From the IMG/VR virus record IMGVR_UViG_3300025699_000017, positions 1 through 42,326 of that record: a stretch of 42,326 nucleotides of DNA, one strand, 5' to 3'. The notes beneath the pieces are model-generated. The model was not told where the DNA came from. It saw only the letters and a list, made by a program, of their open reading frames with translations, and searched no databases. This stretch comes from a virus. The position numbers and the translations under genes are program-made. Shown one piece after another: positions 1-8,958 of this stretch (within the stretch, counting starts at the first letter, position 1; the number at the start of each line of letters is the position of its first letter).

Positions 1-1
1 T

Positions 2-1825
2 TCTCACTACAACTACCTACAGTGGTCTAAGATAGATATTGGTAAGCCAGACTTCAGGGAGTCTAACAGGCTGTTCTTTATATTCTGGGAGGCGTGTAAG
101 GCAGACCACAGAAGCTACGGGATGTGCTACTTAAAGAATAGACGCTCTGGCTTTTCTTTTATGTCATCGGCAGAAACTGTAAACTTAGCAACACTATCCA
201 GCGACTCAAGGTTTGGTATACTGTCTAAGACAGGACCCGATGCCAAGAAAATGTTCACAGATAAGGTGGTACCGATATCGGTAAACTACCCGTTCTTTTT
301 TAAACCCATACAGGATGGTATGGACAGACCTAAGACAGAGCTTGCGTATCGTGTGCCAGCATCTAAGTTCACTAGAAAGAAGCTGGACAGTAACAACAAG
401 GTTGAGGAAATCACGGGTCTTGACACTACGATAGACTGGAAGAACACGGGAGACAACTCATATGATGGTGAGAAGCTATCCCTGTTGGTGCATGATGAGA
501 GTGGTAAGTGGGAAAAACCCACAAACATACTAAACAACTGGAGGGTTACTAAGACATGTCTGAGGCTGGGTAGCAGGGTGATTGGGAAGTGCATGATGGG
601 TAGCACATCAAACTCTTTGGACAAGGGTGGTGAAAACTTTAAGAAGCTGTACGAGAACTCTGACGTATCAAAAAGAAATGCCAACGGGCAGACGGCATCT
701 GGTCTTTACGGATTGTTTATACCAATGGAGTGGAACTACGAGGGATACATAGACGAGTATGGATACCCTGTGTTTGAAACACCAGAAGACAAGGTGCTTG
801 ACACGTTTGGTAACCAAATACAAATGGGTGTCATTGACTACTGGCAGAACGAGGTAGAGGGCTTAAAGAACGACCAGGATGGTCTTAATGAATTTTACAG
901 GCAGTTCCCTAGAACAGTGGAGCATGCATTTAGGGATGAGGCTAAGAACTCTTTGTTTAACCTCACCAGAATATACCAGCAGATAGATTATAATCAGGAC
1001 CTTAGAAACACTAACATACTCAGTAAGGGTAACTTTCAGTGGGAGAATGGTATAAAAGATACAAGGGTAATATTCCTACCTAGTAACAACGGAAGGTTTT
1101 TAATTTCATGGGTTCCCCCAATAAATCTGCAAAATAGAGTAATACTAAAGAATGGGGTTAAGTATCCTGGAAACGAGCATGTAGGAGCATTTGGTTGTGA
1201 CAGTTACGACATATCAGGAACCGTAAGTGGCGTAGGTTCAAATGGTTCTCTACACGGACTGACAAAGTTCTCTATGGAGGAGGCACCAGCAAACCACTTT
1301 TTTCTGGAGTATATATCCAGACCACAGACCGCTGAGATATTTTTTGAGGATATATTAATGGCTATTATTTTTTACGGTATGCCAATACTTTGTGAGAATA
1401 ACAAGCCAAGACTTTTATACCACATTAAGAGAAGGGGTTACAGGGGATACTCTATGAACAGACCAGACAGGGTTTGGAACAACCTTTCACAGACAGAAAA
1501 AGAGATAGGCGGTATACCTAACTCAAGTGAAGACATTAAGCAGGCTCATGCAGCCGCAATAGAAACTTACATAGACGAGTGTGTTGGTGTCATAGGCGAT
1601 GACCAGTACGGGGATATGTATTTCGACAGAACATTAAATGACTGGGCAAGGTTTGATATAAACAACAGAACGAAGTTTGATGCGTCTATTAGTTCAGGAC
1701 TGGCGGTAATGGCCTGTAACAAAAATAGATACGCACCTATAAACAAAGTGGTTAGAAATAACATCAGCCTTGGCTTTAAAAGATATGACAATACTGGTAG
1801 TATTTCTAAAATAATAGATAGATGA
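2..1825 (+). CDS. terL: Terminase large subunit (5'-truncated)
   Basis: ATPase-nuclease motor that packages phage DNA through the portal. The frame is open from base 2, so the true start lies left of the window; the first internal ATG is at 122. Visible motifs: a deviant Walker A of the RRxGxS type (NRRSGFSF, about nt 137-160), a Walker B with catalytic acid (LLVHDESG, about nt 479-502), a GST coupling motif following it, and a C-terminal RNase H-like nuclease region with an early Asp in AFGCDSYD (about nt 1187-1210) and a late acidic stretch near the C-terminus (DRTLNDWARFD). The stop overlaps the portal start (ATGA), as is usual for packaging genes. The deviant Walker A is also known from other phage terminases. 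The product call is firm; the exact residue roles are inferred from motif order. Confidence 0.88.
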   Translation, partial: SHYNYLQWSKIDIGKPDFRESNRLFFIFWEACKADHRSYGMCYLKNRRSGFSFMSSAETVNLATLSSDSRFGILSKTGPDAKKMFTDKVVPISVNYPFFFKPIQDGMDRPKTELAYRVPASKFTRKKLDSNNKVEEITGLDTTIDWKNTGDNSYDGEKLSLLVHDESGKWEKPTNILNNWRVTKTCLRLGSRVIGKCMMGSTSNSLDKGGENFKKLYENSDVSKRNANGQTASGLYGLFIPMEWNYEGYIDEYGYPVFETPEDKVLDTFGNQIQMGVIDYWQNEVEGLKNDQDGLNEFYRQFPRTVEHAFRDEAKNSLFNLTRIYQQIDYNQDLRNTNILSKGNFQWENGIKDTRVIFLPSNNGRFLISWVPPINLQNRVILKNGVKYPGNEHVGAFGCDSYDISGTVSGVGSNGSLHGLTKFSMEEAPANHFFLEYISRPQTAEIFFEDILMAIIFYGMPILCENNKPRLLYHIKRRGYRGYSMNRPDRVWNNLSQTEKEIGGIPNSSEDIKQAHAAAIETYIDECVGVIGDDQYGDMYFDRTLNDWARFDINNRTKFDASISSGLAVMACNKNRYAPINKVVRNNISLGFKRYDNTGSISKIIDR

Positions 1826-4227
1826 ATATAAGCACAAATCCAAATAGTTCGTTCCCAAGCCAAGTCGTTAGTGACGAGGAAAAAAAGAGCTTTGAGTATG
1901 GCGTTCAAGTAGGAAGAGCTATAGAGGGTGAGTGGTTTCATGGGGGGAGAAGTGGTAACAGGTTTGCCACTAACTGGAACAGATACCACAATCTAAGGTT
2001 GTACGCTAGAGGTGAGCAGCCAATACAGAAATACAAGGACGAGTTGTCTATAAACGGAGACCTTTCATACCTTAACCTAGACTGGAAGCCAGTGCCAGTG
2101 ATATCTAAGTTTGTTGACATCGTGGTCAACGGTATGTCTGAAAAGAAGTACAAGATTAATGCATATGCACAAGACCCAGAGTCTATAAAGAAAAGAACAA
2201 ACTACGCATCTGGTTTATTGAGGGACATTACAGCCAAGGCTGAGATAGAGCAGATAAAACAAACGATGGGTCTTGACCTATACAGCACACCAGACCAGAG
2301 TAACCTCCCAGAAACTGAGGAGGAGATATCTATTCATATGCAGCTTAAGTACAAGCCGTCTATAGAGATAGCTGAGGAGGAGGTTATAAACAACACCTTG
2401 GACAAGAATAAGTTTGAGTTAATCAGAAGAAGGTTGAACTACGACCTCACAGTTCTTGGTATTGCTGCGGTAAAGACTGATTGGAACAAGGCTGAGGGTG
2501 TTGTAATTAATTACTGTGACCCAGCTAAAATGGTTTGGTCATACACAGAAGACCCAAACTTCGAGGACGTGTACTATGTAGGTGAGGTAAGGTCTATAAC
2601 AATACCAGAACTTAAGAAGCAGTACCCATTTATTTCTGAGGAGGAGCTAGACAGGATATCCAAGATGGGTAACAGGACTGACTATGTTGTTGGTTGGAAC
2701 GACTATGACGAGAACACGGTACAGGTTTTGTACTTTGAGTATAAGACATATATGAACCAGGTGTTTAAGTTAAAGCAAACTGGTAATGGTCTTGAAAAGA
2801 TTATAGAAAAAACAGATTCTTTTAACCCACCAGAATCAGACACATTTAAAAAGGTATCCAGAACTATAGAGGTTTTGTATACTGGGGCTAAGATTCTTGG
2901 TTACGACCAGATGATTGATTGGAGGCTTTCTGAGAACATGACCCGACCATACGCTGACACTACAAAGGTTCAGATGAACTACGCTATTTCATCTCCTCGT
3001 ATGTACAAGGGAAGGATAGAATCTACGGTTAGTAAAATTACTGGGTTTGCTGACATGATAAACATCACAAACCTGAAGATACAGCAGGTTATATCAAAGC
3101 TTGTTCCTGACGGTGTTTATTTAGACATAGACGGACTTGCGGAGATTGACTTAGGGAACGGAACAAACTACAACCCACAGGAGGCATTGAACATGTACTT
3201 CCAAACTGGTAGTATACTTGGCAGGTCTTTGACTCAGGAGGGTGATATGAATAGGGGAAAGGTTCCAATCCAAGAGCTGAGTACGTCTAACGGTCAGGCT
3301 AAAATAGGTGCGTTGATAAATACATACCAGTACTACTTACAGATGATTAGAGATGTAACTGGACTCAATGAGGCTAGGGATGGTAGCGCACCAATGGAGG
3401 ACACCCTCGTGGGACTGCAAAAGCTTGCCGCTAATGCATCAAACGTAGCGACACGACACATACTACAGTCAAGCCTGTATTTATCTGCCAGAACGTGTGA
3501 AAACATATCATTAAGAATAGCTGACTCTATTGAGTTTGCATTGACAAACAACTCACTACAGGAGGCTATAAGTGCATACAATGTGGGTACGCTTCAGGAG
3601 ATAAGTAAGTTACACCTACATGACTTTGGTATATACCTTGAACTTGAGCCAGAGGATGAGGATAAGGCTCAGTTAGAGCAAAACATACAGATTGCGTTAA
3701 AGTCTGGTGGCATAGACATAGAGGATGTTATAGACATCAGAGAGATACAGAACATAAAGCTTGCCAACGAAATACTTAAGCAAAAGAGAAAGAAGAAGGC
3801 TGAAGCTGAAAGACAGGCTCAAATGCAAAACATTCAGGCACAGGGACAGGCAAACGCTGAGGCTGCTGAAAAGGCTGCAATGGCTGAGGTGCAGAAACAA
3901 CAGGCGCTGACACAAGAAAAGGTTAGTATAGAGCAGGCCAAGTCTCAGTTTGAAATACAAAGACTTAGGGCCGAGGCTGAGATTAAGCGAGAGTTAATGC
4001 AGGTTGAGTTTGACTTTAATATGCAGTTGGCACAGGTAAGGGCTAACGCAGAGGGTCAGAAAGAACAGAGTATAGAGGACCGAAAAGACAAGAGAATTAA
4101 GATTCAGGGAACTCAGCAGAGTGAACTCATCAACCAAAGAAAAAACAACTTACTACCAACAAACTTTGAGTCCTCTGGAAACGATGTATTGGGTGGTATT
4201 GGCTTAGAACAGTTTGAGCCGAAGTGA
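1822..4227 (+). CDS. Portal protein
   Basis: Probable dodecameric ring at the capsid vertex through which DNA is packaged and ejected. 801 aa, large for a portal but in the range of podovirus and crAss-like portals. The gene lies directly after terL with a 4-nt start/stop overlap and ahead of scaffold-like and capsid genes, which is the main evidence. The N-terminal two thirds are mixed alpha/beta. The C-terminal part, about residues 640-780, is a long Ala/Gln/Glu/Lys-rich coiled coil, compatible with a portal barrel or internal extension. The last 25 residues are a short Gly/Asn-rich tail. The call rests on position, size and general character rather than a diagnostic motif. Confidence 0.8.
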   Translation: MNISTNPNSSFPSQVVSDEEKKSFEYGVQVGRAIEGEWFHGGRSGNRFATNWNRYHNLRLYARGEQPIQKYKDELSINGDLSYLNLDWKPVPVISKFVDIVVNGMSEKKYKINAYAQDPESIKKRTNYASGLLRDITAKAEIEQIKQTMGLDLYSTPDQSNLPETEEEISIHMQLKYKPSIEIAEEEVINNTLDKNKFELIRRRLNYDLTVLGIAAVKTDWNKAEGVVINYCDPAKMVWSYTEDPNFEDVYYVGEVRSITIPELKKQYPFISEEELDRISKMGNRTDYVVGWNDYDENTVQVLYFEYKTYMNQVFKLKQTGNGLEKIIEKTDSFNPPESDTFKKVSRTIEVLYTGAKILGYDQMIDWRLSENMTRPYADTTKVQMNYAISSPRMYKGRIESTVSKITGFADMINITNLKIQQVISKLVPDGVYLDIDGLAEIDLGNGTNYNPQEALNMYFQTGSILGRSLTQEGDMNRGKVPIQELSTSNGQAKIGALINTYQYYLQMIRDVTGLNEARDGSAPMEDTLVGLQKLAANASNVATRHILQSSLYLSARTCENISLRIADSIEFALTNNSLQEAISAYNVGTLQEISKLHLHDFGIYLELEPEDEDKAQLEQNIQIALKSGGIDIEDVIDIREIQNIKLANEILKQKRKKKAEAERQAQMQNIQAQGQANAEAAEKAAMAEVQKQQALTQEKVSIEQAKSQFEIQRLRAEAEIKRELMQVEFDFNMQLAQVRANAEGQKEQSIEDRKDKRIKIQGTQQSELINQRKNNLLPTNFESSGNDVLGGIGLEQFEPK

Positions 4228-4251
4228 TTTTAAACAATTATATATTATATT

Positions 4252-5388
4252 ATGTCAGAAGTAAAAGTAAATTTATCGAAAGTCAAGCCTAAGAAGGCTA
4301 AGGAAACAGTAACTAAGTTAGACCTTTCAAAGAAAAAAGAAGATGCCGTTCAAGAGCCAAGCACAGATGAAATACCTGTACTCAACCAACCCGAAACTAG
4401 CGGAGAAGTGGAGAAAGGAACACCCGAATCAAAACCTGAAGGCACTACCGAAGAAGTCACCAGTTCAGATGATGGGGGTGAGCAAGAAGTAGTAATACAA
4501 GAAATTACTGAAGAAGAGGTAAAGCCTGTTGTTGAAGAGACAGAGGATAAGGTTAAGGTAAACCTACCAGAGGGTGTAGATAAGCTGGTAAAGTTTATTG
4601 ACGAGACAGGTGGGGACTTACAGGACTATGTAAGATTAAACGCAGACTACTCTACTGTGGATGATAAGGCTTTATTGAAAGAGTACTATAAAAAAACAAA
4701 ACCACATCTTGACGATGAGGAAATAGATTTTGTGATGGAAGAAAACTTTCATTACGATGAAGACCTTGATGATGAGCGAGACATCAAGTTAAAAAAACTT
4801 GCTCAAAAAGAAGAGGTTTCAAAGGCCCGTTCTTTTCTAGATGATTTGAAGGATAAATACTACGAGGAAATCAAGTCGAGGCCCACGCAGTCCAACGAAC
4901 AAAGAAAGGCAATGGACTTTTTTAACCGCTACAAGGAGGGTGAACAACAAGCTGAGGAGTCTAGAAGTTTATTCAAATCTAAGACTAAGGACTTTTTCCA
5001 AAACGATTTCAAAGGTTTTGATTTCAATCTAGGAGAAAAGAAATTTAGATACGGGGTAAGCAATCCAGACTCAATTGCTGATAATCAGTCTAGCATTAAC
5101 AACATATTGGGAAAGTTTCTCGATGACAAGGGTAATGTTAAACAATTTGATGAGTATCATAAGGCAATGTACGCAGCTCAAAATGTTGACAAAATTGCCT
5201 CACACTTTTACGAGCAGGGTAAGGCTGACGCTATCAAGGATGTTTCTGTTAAGTCTAAAAACATAACAGGTGAAGCTCCTAGACAAACGTCAAACGACAG
5301 TCTGTTTATAAATGGTTTAAAGGTTAAGGCTGTCAACGGTATTGACTCCTCCAAACTTAAAGTAAATAAAAATAAATTTAAAAATTAA
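4252..5388 (+). CDS. Scaffold-like head assembly protein
   Basis: Very acidic, 378 aa. About the first 100 residues are low-complexity (Glu, Thr, Pro, Val, Lys) and begin with a Lys/Val-rich segment; the middle (about 190-250) is Lys/Glu-rich helix. It sits between portal and major capsid protein, 24 nt after the portal and 6 nt before the capsid gene, exactly where tailed phages encode the internal scaffold that shapes the procapsid. No protease motif is visible. The C-terminus is basic (KLKVNKNKFKN), as in scaffolds that bind capsid protein through a positively charged tail. The function is inferred from position and composition. Confidence 0.6.
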   Translation: MSEVKVNLSKVKPKKAKETVTKLDLSKKKEDAVQEPSTDEIPVLNQPETSGEVEKGTPESKPEGTTEEVTSSDDGGEQEVVIQEITEEEVKPVVEETEDKVKVNLPEGVDKLVKFIDETGGDLQDYVRLNADYSTVDDKALLKEYYKKTKPHLDDEEIDFVMEENFHYDEDLDDERDIKLKKLAQKEEVSKARSFLDDLKDKYYEEIKSRPTQSNEQRKAMDFFNRYKEGEQQAEESRSLFKSKTKDFFQNDFKGFDFNLGEKKFRYGVSNPDSIADNQSSINNILGKFLDDKGNVKQFDEYHKAMYAAQNVDKIASHFYEQGKADAIKDVSVKSKNITGEAPRQTSNDSLFINGLKVKAVNGIDSSKLKVNKNKFKN

Positions 5389-5394
5389 TAAATT

Positions 5395-6909
5395 ATGGGA
5401 ACATTTGCAACTAACGACCCGTTGGGTTCGTTTTCCTTGGTACCTACTCCTTTTAAGAGTGTTACTCAAGGTTCTTATTTAAACTTTGCTGATGGAAGCG
5501 GAAACGACTTCGCACAGCAGTATCTACCTGAAATCTATGAAGCTGAAGTAGAGCGTTACGGTAACCGTACAATCTCTGGTTTTCTTCGTATGGTTGGGGC
5601 TGAGATGCCAATGACTTCTGACCAAGTTATTTGGTCTGAGCAAAACCGTCTACACCTTTCTTTTGAAGGTGGTATGGGTGGTGGAGGAGCTACTACTGTT
5701 TCTGCTCCTGCTATTGCCGCTGGTGCAACAGCAATCACAAACGTAGCTGGTGAAAACTCTGCTGGAGAATCTATTCAACCTATTATCCGAGCTGGTTCTA
5801 CTATTGTTGTTTATAACACAGTAAGCCTAAACTCTGTTAAGTGTTTTGTTGATGCCGAGCCTGCTGCTGGAGCTACTAACTGGGATGTTAACGCTTTTCC
5901 TTACACTGCTGCTAACTTGAACGCAGTTTCTACTGCTGTTGGACAGCCAGGTGAAGGTGGAGAGGTTAAAATCTTCGTATATGGTTCTGAATTTGGTAAG
6001 GGTACTGACTCTATGAGTGGTTCTATTACACCATCATTCACTCAGTACAACAATAGCCCAGTAATCATCAAAGACCAGTATGAGGTTTCAGGTTCTGACG
6101 CTTCTCAAATTGGTTGGGTTGAAGTTACTGATGAGGCTGGACTTTCTGGATACCTTTGGTACTTGAAGGCTGAAGGCGAGACTCGTCTACGTTTTCAGGA
6201 TTACCTAGAGATGGTTTCTGTAGAAGGTGAACTTGCTGCTGCTGGTTCTGCTGCTATCGGACAACTAGCTGGAGGTAGTGCTAGTGCTAACGTGAAAGGT
6301 ACACAAGGTCTTTTTGCTGCTATCGAGGAGCGAGGAAACGTGTATAACAACTTCACTGCTGCTAGTGGTTTAGCTGACTTCGACAAGATTCTAGCTAACC
6401 TTGACAAGCAGGGTGCTATTGAGGAGAACATGCTTTTCTTAAATCGTGCTACGTCACTAGACATGGATGATATGCTTGCTGCTCAGAACTCTTACGGTGC
6501 TGGTGGTACTTCTTACGGAGTATTCGAGAACAGCTCTGAAATGGCTCTGAACTTAGGATTCTCTGGATTCCGAAGAGGTTCTTACGACTTCTACAAGACT
6601 GATTGGAAATATCTTAACGATGCTTCTACTCGTGGTCTTACAGGAGACATAGAGGGTGTATTGGTTCCTGCTGGAACAACTACCGTTTACGACCAGATGT
6701 TAGGTACTAACATTCGTAGACCATTCCTTCACGCTCGTTATCGTGCTTCTGAAGCTGATGACCGAAGAATGAAGTCTTGGATTACAGGTTCTGTAGGTGG
6801 TGCTGCTACCTCAGGAGAAGACGTAATGAAGGTTCATTTCCTTTCTGAGCGTTGCTTGGTTACTCAGGCTGCTAACAACTTCGTGTTGTTCAAGGCTACT
6901 GCGGCGTAA
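5395..6909 (+). CDS. Major capsid protein
   Basis: 504 aa, next in order after portal and scaffold-like genes, and followed by a strong terminator. The sequence is rich in Ala, Gly and Ser, has no membrane segment, and contains a long insertion-like stretch (about residues 90-230) compatible with an HK97-fold capsid with surface domain. Codon use differs clearly from its neighbours: Arg is often CGT and Ala, Gly and Ser mostly GCT, GGT and TCT, whereas portal and tail genes use AGA and AGG for most Arg. This is the pattern expected for the most highly expressed structural gene. No sequence motif identifies capsid proteins directly; the call rests on position, length, codon bias and the private terminator. 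Confidence 0.82.
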   Translation: MGTFATNDPLGSFSLVPTPFKSVTQGSYLNFADGSGNDFAQQYLPEIYEAEVERYGNRTISGFLRMVGAEMPMTSDQVIWSEQNRLHLSFEGGMGGGGATTVSAPAIAAGATAITNVAGENSAGESIQPIIRAGSTIVVYNTVSLNSVKCFVDAEPAAGATNWDVNAFPYTAANLNAVSTAVGQPGEGGEVKIFVYGSEFGKGTDSMSGSITPSFTQYNNSPVIIKDQYEVSGSDASQIGWVEVTDEAGLSGYLWYLKAEGETRLRFQDYLEMVSVEGELAAAGSAAIGQLAGGSASANVKGTQGLFAAIEERGNVYNNFTAASGLADFDKILANLDKQGAIEENMLFLNRATSLDMDDMLAAQNSYGAGGTSYGVFENSSEMALNLGFSGFRRGSYDFYKTDWKYLNDASTRGLTGDIEGVLVPAGTTTVYDQMLGTNIRRPFLHARYRASEADDRRMKSWITGSVGGAATSGEDVMKVHFLSERCLVTQAANNFVLFKATAA

Positions 6910-6922
6910 GCATTAATCTTAT

Positions 6923-6955
6923 AAACTTGGGGCTGCATTATGTGGCCCCAAGTTT
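6923..6955 (+). terminator. Rho-independent terminator after capsid gene
   Basis: Perfect 10-bp stem: AAACTTGGGG (6923-6932) with CCCCAAGTTT (6946-6955). It extends inward by four more pairs, including two G-U, to a 5-nt loop (6937-6941). A T-rich run (about 6953-6965) follows. It starts 14 nt after the capsid stop codon and would separate capsid transcription from the downstream tail genes, or reduce read-through to them. Confidence 0.88.
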
Positions 6956-6987
6956 TATTTTTTTAAACTATTTAATTATATTATATC

Positions 6988-7851
6988 ATGGCAAGGCCAA
7001 GAAAAACAACAACAACAACACCTCAAGTAGAAGAGGTTGTACAAGAAACTGAAACTGTAATTGAAGCTCCAGTAGCTCCTGAGCCAGTTGAAGTAAAAGA
7101 AACCAAGAAGAAAGATGAGTGGGAGATTAAGTCCCGTCAATACTATTTGACAGGGGGTAAGTCACCATTAACTTATACATTGGCAAGTAAGCACACTCCA
7201 AGGCATCCACTATTGTGGTTTGACACTGAGACAAACACTCAGAGAGAGATACGGTACGCAACAAATCAGAAAAGCTGTTTTGTAGATGAGCAGAACGGCT
7301 CTGCAACAATGGAACACATTGTTTTTAAGGATGGTGTTTTGAATGTACCTAAAGAGAAGCAGTCACTTCAAAGGTTATTGTCTTTATATCACCCACACAA
7401 GGATAAACTTTATAGAGAGTTTGACCCTGTACAGGAGGCTGAATATGGGCTAGAGGATTTGGAGACTGAGCTTGAGGCAATGACAGCCGCAAGGGAGATT
7501 GACATCGACCATGCAGAGGCTATACTTAGAGCTGAAAAGGGTTCAGGTGTTTCTAAGATGACAAGTAAGGAAATACGAAGAGACCTTATGATAATGGCTA
7601 AGAGTAATCCAAGACTGTTTATTAGTTTAGCGTTAGATGATAATATTCAGCTTAGAAACTTTGCAATTAAAGCGGCTGAACAGGGTATCATTAAACTATC
7701 TCAAGACCAACGCACATTTACTTGGGCCAGTAATGGTAGAAAGTTAATGACCGTTCCATTTGATGAACACCCATACTCAGCTATGGCTTCATTTTTCAAG
7801 ACAGACGAGGGTATGGAAATATTTTCATCTATCGAGAAAAAATTAATGTAA
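6988..7851 (+). CDS. Unknown virion-region protein
   Basis: 287 aa, not recognised. The N-terminus is low complexity: a poly-Thr run followed by a Glu/Val/Pro-rich stretch to about residue 42. The rest looks globular, mostly helical after residue 120, with a region (about 165-215) that alternates charged and hydrophobic residues as in a helical bundle. It lies between the capsid terminator and the connector gene, a slot that often holds a head-completion, decoration or neck protein; that role is only inferred. The start is the first ATG after an A/T-rich leader, with no Shine-Dalgarno sequence. Confidence 0.6.
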   Translation: MARPRKTTTTTPQVEEVVQETETVIEAPVAPEPVEVKETKKKDEWEIKSRQYYLTGGKSPLTYTLASKHTPRHPLLWFDTETNTQREIRYATNQKSCFVDEQNGSATMEHIVFKDGVLNVPKEKQSLQRLLSLYHPHKDKLYREFDPVQEAEYGLEDLETELEAMTAAREIDIDHAEAILRAEKGSGVSKMTSKEIRRDLMIMAKSNPRLFISLALDDNIQLRNFAIKAAEQGIIKLSQDQRTFTWASNGRKLMTVPFDEHPYSAMASFFKTDEGMEIFSSIEKKLM

Positions 7852-7870
7852 CAACGTAATATATATTATA

Positions 7871-7901
7871 GGGTTAGGTCAGAACAAAACTGGCCTAGCC
7901 C
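7871..7901 (+). terminator. Intergenic hairpin, possible weak terminator
   Basis: Stem GGGTTAGGTCAG (7871-7882) pairs with CTGGCCTAGCCC (7890-7901) over 12 positions, two of them G-U, around a 7-nt loop. No uninterrupted T run follows (ATATAATTAATAAA), so it may be a weak terminator, an RNA-processing site or an mRNA-stabilising hairpin. It lies between the 287-aa gene and the connector gene. Confidence 0.55.
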
Positions 7902-7923
7902 ATATAATTAATAAAAAATAAAT

Positions 7924-8952
7924 ATGGCTATAAATGTTAACGAGGTATATAAGACCGCATTACTGATTCTTAACAAGGAGCAGAGGGGTTACGTTACCCC
8001 TAATGAGTTTAATAAAATAGCCACACAGGTTCAGTTGCAGATGTTTGAGAACTATGCAGAGGAACTAAACCAACAGCTTCGTGTCCCACAGGCTGACTCA
8101 GATTATTCGGACAGGATAATGAACACCGATGAAAAGCTTTCTATATTCAAGTCTTTCGGTGACGCAACATACGATAATACCACAACCCCAACCACACCTT
8201 ATTACACACTACCAACTGACCTATATCGCTTAGGTACAGTGGTTTACACTGGTTTAAATAACAGTGAAGTGGAGCTACAAAGGCTACAGAGAAATGATTT
8301 TTATAACATACAGAAGTCATTACTAACAGCATCGACAAAATACTTTCCGACATACCTTTACGAAAACGAAAGACTTTACGTTAAGCCAAACGGTATAAAT
8401 TCAGGTGTTTCTGTAAACTACCTAAGAAAACCTACAGACCCAAGATGGGGGTACAATGTGGGTACACTGGGTCAGTACATATACGACCCCACAGTTTACG
8501 GGGAGGCACTACTAAACACAGGCACAAACACACTAACAAGTAGTATAACCACTGGTCTTACTGGGGGTGATATCAATACATACACACCAACATACACTGG
8601 AGGTTCAGGTACTGGGCTTGTAATATCTGCAAACGTAACCACACCTACAAACGTAACACTAAGCGTAACCACAGCAGGTACAGGATATGTGGTTGGGGAT
8701 GTTATTACAATTGATAATGGTCAACTGACTAATACTGGTGTTGGTAGTACTGGACCTGTAATAACACTTCAGGCATCTGATTTTAATAACGCAAGTACAT
8801 ACGGCTCAACGGATATAGAACTACATGTATCAGAGAGGGTTGACTTTATAATCAAGCTGTTGTTCTACTTCGGTGTAGTGATTAGAGACCCACAAATAAT
8901 TCAGGTTGCCATGCAAGAAGCAAGGGCTGAGGAGATAAACGAAAAAAGCTAA
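7924..8952 (+). CDS. Head-tail connector/adaptor-like protein
   Basis: 342 aa. The N-terminal 200 residues are mainly helical (VNEVYKTALLILNKEQRGY, then a Tyr/Leu/Pro-rich segment). The last 55 residues (about LHVSERVDFIIKLLFYFGVV to the end) form another helical stretch. Helices of this kind are typical of connectors docking below the portal, and the gene precedes the neck and tail genes by 6 nt. Between the two helical parts, about residues 203-287 form a Thr/Gly-rich beta-type insertion with the signature GTGYVVGDVITI and ending ITLQASDFN. That insertion recurs in the tail protein at 10171-13860 and is listed separately. The connector role is inferred from order and fold character; I know no diagnostic motif. 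Confidence 0.6.
   Translation: MAINVNEVYKTALLILNKEQRGYVTPNEFNKIATQVQLQMFENYAEELNQQLRVPQADSDYSDRIMNTDEKLSIFKSFGDATYDNTTTPTTPYYTLPTDLYRLGTVVYTGLNNSEVELQRLQRNDFYNIQKSLLTASTKYFPTYLYENERLYVKPNGINSGVSVNYLRKPTDPRWGYNVGTLGQYIYDPTVYGEALLNTGTNTLTSSITTGLTGGDINTYTPTYTGGSGTGLVISANVTTPTNVTLSVTTAGTGYVVGDVITIDNGQLTNTGVGSTGPVITLQASDFNNASTYGSTDIELHVSERVDFIIKLLFYFGVVIRDPQIIQVAMQEARAEEINEKS
8531..8783 (+). repeat. Inserted beta-module, copy A
   Basis: DNA segment inside the connector gene that matches 12200-12476 in the tail gene. The left ends CACTAACAAGTAGTATAACC (8531-8550) and CACTAACCGACAGTATAACC (12200-12219) differ at four positions, and ACT follows in both. The right ends share CTTCAGGCATCTGATTT exactly (8767-8783 and 12460-12476). 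In between, the DNA has diverged, but the protein keeps the pattern GSGTGL(V/I)I, GTG(Y/F)..GD.I.(I/V), ITLQASD.N. Confidence 0.7.
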
Positions 8953-8958
8953 TAGAAT

